Below the pieces are notes generated by a model. The model searched no databases, was not told the DNA's origin, and saw only the letters and a program-made list of their open reading frames with translations. This document shows positions 62,575 through 64,000 of a stretch of 64,000 bases of DNA, in pieces. How positions within the stretch are numbered: the first letter of the stretch is position 1; each line of letters opens with the position of its first letter. This stretch comes from Phyllobacterium sp. OV277. Its GTDB lineage: Bacteria; Pseudomonadota; Alphaproteobacteria; Rhizobiales; Rhizobiaceae. Location: positions 1,054,001 to 1,118,000 of the forward strand of contig NZ_FNIY01000002.1 of the NCBI RefSeq assembly GCF_900104355.1, in the 5' to 3' direction. Both the position numbers and the translations under genes were made by a program.

Positions 62575-63408
62575 TCAGGACTGACCGGCAAGCATGCGGT
62601 ATAGCGCACGCGACGACAGAAATCTGCGGACAAAAACAGCAAATTTCGCAGGTCGTGTGACGAGATAATGGGGTTTCGGGCGCGGATTTTCCAATGCGTG
62701 TTTCAGCACGGAATAGACGGCATCAGGACCAAGTTTGGCGCGTGACTTGGTGCCACCCTGTGACAGGCGGGCAATCTGCTTCTGATAGTCCGCACGATGT
62801 ACGGAACCTTCAACATCGATATATTTTTCGATCTGCTTCAGCGCATTGTAGGTGAAGCGCGACTCTATCGGGCCCGGCTCGATCAGGGATACGTGGATGC
62901 CGGAGCCTTCAAGCTCCATGCGTTGAACCAGCATCAGGCCCTCAAGCGCAAATTTGGACGAGACATAGGCACCGCGCCATTTCATCGGCACAAGCCCGAG
63001 GATGGATGAGCAATGAACGATCCGCCCGTGGCCCTGACGGCGCATGACCGGAACGATATGCCGGGTCAGCTCATGCCAGCCGAAGAAATTGGCGTCGAAT
63101 TGTTCCCGCAAACCTTCTATCGGCAAATCCTCCACCGCGCCCGGCAGTGCATAGGCGCCGTTGTTGTAGAGCGCATCCAGCGTGCCGCCGGTCGCCGCGA
63201 GCACAGTTTCAACCAGCGCTTTGATGGAATCCGGTTCGCGATAATCGAGATAATGGGCGGAAAGGCCATCGGCTTTCAGGGCTGCGATATCTTCATCCCG
63301 CCGCGCTGTTGCAAAGACCGTCCAGCCATCCGCCTGCAGCGCACGGGCGCAATAGGCGCCGATGCCGCTGGAACAACCTGTGATCAAAACCGTTCTGGAA
63401 CTGGTCAT
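62575..63408 (-). CDS. SDR family oxidoreductase
   Basis: A 277-residue classical short-chain dehydrogenase. The cofactor motif TGCSSGIG is near residue 10-17, the catalytic Tyr/Lys are in YVSSKFALEG, with SSILG before it. The C-terminal part (about 190-277) is long and ends with hydrophobic segments, similar to membrane-associated SDR proteins. The ATG at 63408 matches the family start. The substrate is unknown. Confidence 0.88.
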   Translation of the reverse strand: MTSSRTVLITGCSSGIGAYCARALQADGWTVFATARRDEDIAALKADGLSAHYLDYREPDSIKALVETVLAATGGTLDALYNNGAYALPGAVEDLPIEGLREQFDANFFGWHELTRHIVPVMRRQGHGRIVHCSSILGLVPMKWRGAYVSSKFALEGLMLVQRMELEGSGIHVSLIEPGPIESRFTYNALKQIEKYIDVEGSVHRADYQKQIARLSQGGTKSRAKLGPDAVYSVLKHALENPRPKPHYLVTRPAKFAVFVRRFLSSRALYRMLAGQS

Positions 63409-63508
63409 TCTTTTCCGATTGCTGCAAACCAAGCCACGAAATCAAAAAAAGACTTCACATATTCGCCTGTGCCTTGCAATGTCACGCCAAAGGGACGAAC
63501 CATTTTCA

Positions 63509-64000
63509 ATGCGTAGAGTATATGTTTTTCTCCGGCGGGTGGCCTTCGATACATTGAGGCATTTCAGCACGGATGACGGTTGGGCTTTCGCAAGCCATAT
63601 CGCCCTTTCAGGCATTCTGGCGCTGTTTCCGTTCCTGATTTTTGCCACGTCGCTTGCCAGCTTCCTTGGTGCCAGCGCCTTTACCGATACGGCAGTGCAT
63701 GTGGTGTTCGACACTTGGCCTGAAGTGATTGCGCGGCCAATTGCGCAGGAAGTGCGCAACGTTCTCAACGTGCAGCGCGGCGGACTTTTGACCATCAGCG
63801 TGATCGCCGCCGCCTATTTTGCCTCCAATGGTATCGAAGCGCTGCGCATTGCGCTCAACCGCGCCTATCGCGTGGTTGATACACGCTCGATTATCTATTG
63901 CCGGTTGCAGAGTCTTGGCTATGTGATTGTGGCGACCATCGGGATCATGGCCATCAGCTTTCTGCTGGTGCTTGCGCCACTTGCCTTGCGCATTGCGACG
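63509..64000 (+). CDS. YihY/virulence factor BrkB family membrane protein, 3' part beyond the window
   Basis: The frame is open to the right edge, giving the first 164 residues. It starts MRRVYVFLRRVAFDTLRHFS and continues with DDGWAFASHIALSGILALFP, the typical N terminus of YihY/BrkB proteins, followed by membrane segments (LLTISVIAAAYFASNGIEAL and YVIVATIGIMAISFLLVLAP). An ATG at 63479 would add ten residues. Older databases call the family ribonuclease BN, which is now known to be wrong. Divergent from the SDR gene. Confidence 0.85.
   Translation, partial: MRRVYVFLRRVAFDTLRHFSTDDGWAFASHIALSGILALFPFLIFATSLASFLGASAFTDTAVHVVFDTWPEVIARPIAQEVRNVLNVQRGGLLTISVIAAAYFASNGIEALRIALNRAYRVVDTRSIIYCRLQSLGYVIVATIGIMAISFLLVLAPLALRIAT

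Overview
The window reads as chromosomal DNA of an alphaproteobacterium of the order Hyphomicrobiales (Rhizobiales), most likely from the Brucellaceae/Phyllobacteriaceae group. Pointers are the aroK-aroB-CorC run next to xerD, metX-metW beside hisC-tyrC, cobS-cobT, ftsE-ftsX with a TIGR02302-type protein near hpt, lptM-lysA-argH-tlpA, a DUF1127 gene followed by CCUCCUCCC hairpins, and many short palindromic intergenic elements. This placement is inference from gene content and order; no database was searched. I see no rRNA operon, insertion sequence, transposase, prophage or CRISPR array.

Layout. 1-3.1 kb: an AT-richer cassette (lipid-linked glycosyltransferase cut by the window edge, a polytopic membrane protein, a methyltransferase) that stops five bases from the 3' end of tRNA-Arg(CCT), as an island end would. 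3.3-10.5 kb: amidohydrolase, D-Ala-D-Ala carboxypeptidase, CobW-like GTPase, TusA, L,D-transpeptidase, SRPBCC and GNAT proteins, HU. 10.7-14.3 kb: a LysR regulator divergent from a ring-cleaving dioxygenase, facing a dioxygenase-hydrolase fusion. 14.4-17.8 kb: DUF1127 gene with a three-hairpin small-RNA array, iron permease-like protein, otnI and otnK. 17.9-25.8 kb: tRNA-Arg(ACG), accA, xerD, aroK-aroB-CorC, BolA and J-domain proteins. 25.9-34.9 kb: cobS-cobT, a phytase-like protein, a queuosine-precursor transporter behind a preQ1-I riboswitch, rpmB, DUF3108 protein, DMT exporter, cupin, gloB and a methyltransferase. 35-42.3 kb: metW/metX, hisC-tyrC, DUF2125 protein, ChaC, plsC. 42.3-52.3 kb: envelope and division genes (YdcF, FtsX, FtsE), hpt, TIGR02302 protein, lysA, lptM, argH, tlpA. 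52.3-53.3 kb: a geneless stretch of repeats plus an unidentified segment with strong potential RNA structure. 53.3-64 kb: DEAD-box helicase, UPF0178, ExoD, TerC, 3-hydroxyacyl-CoA dehydrogenase, etfA/etfB, rhomboid protease, PduO-type adenosyltransferase, twin-TM protein, SDR, and the start of a YihY/BrkB protein.

Most genes are housekeeping: aromatic amino acids (aroK, aroB, tyrC, hisC), methionine, lysine and arginine synthesis, cobalamin (cobS, cobT, ATR, CobW-like), fatty acid and phospholipid synthesis (accA, plsC), electron transfer from acyl-CoA oxidation (ETF) and cell envelope. The most interesting non-coding items are a preQ1-I aptamer whose pseudoknot uses the start codon of yhhQ, the triple anti-Shine-Dalgarno hairpin array after the DUF1127 gene, the structured segment at 52.58-52.84 kb whose long stem pairs fully only as minus-strand RNA, and palindromic repeats nested inside one another in the same arrangement at two loci.
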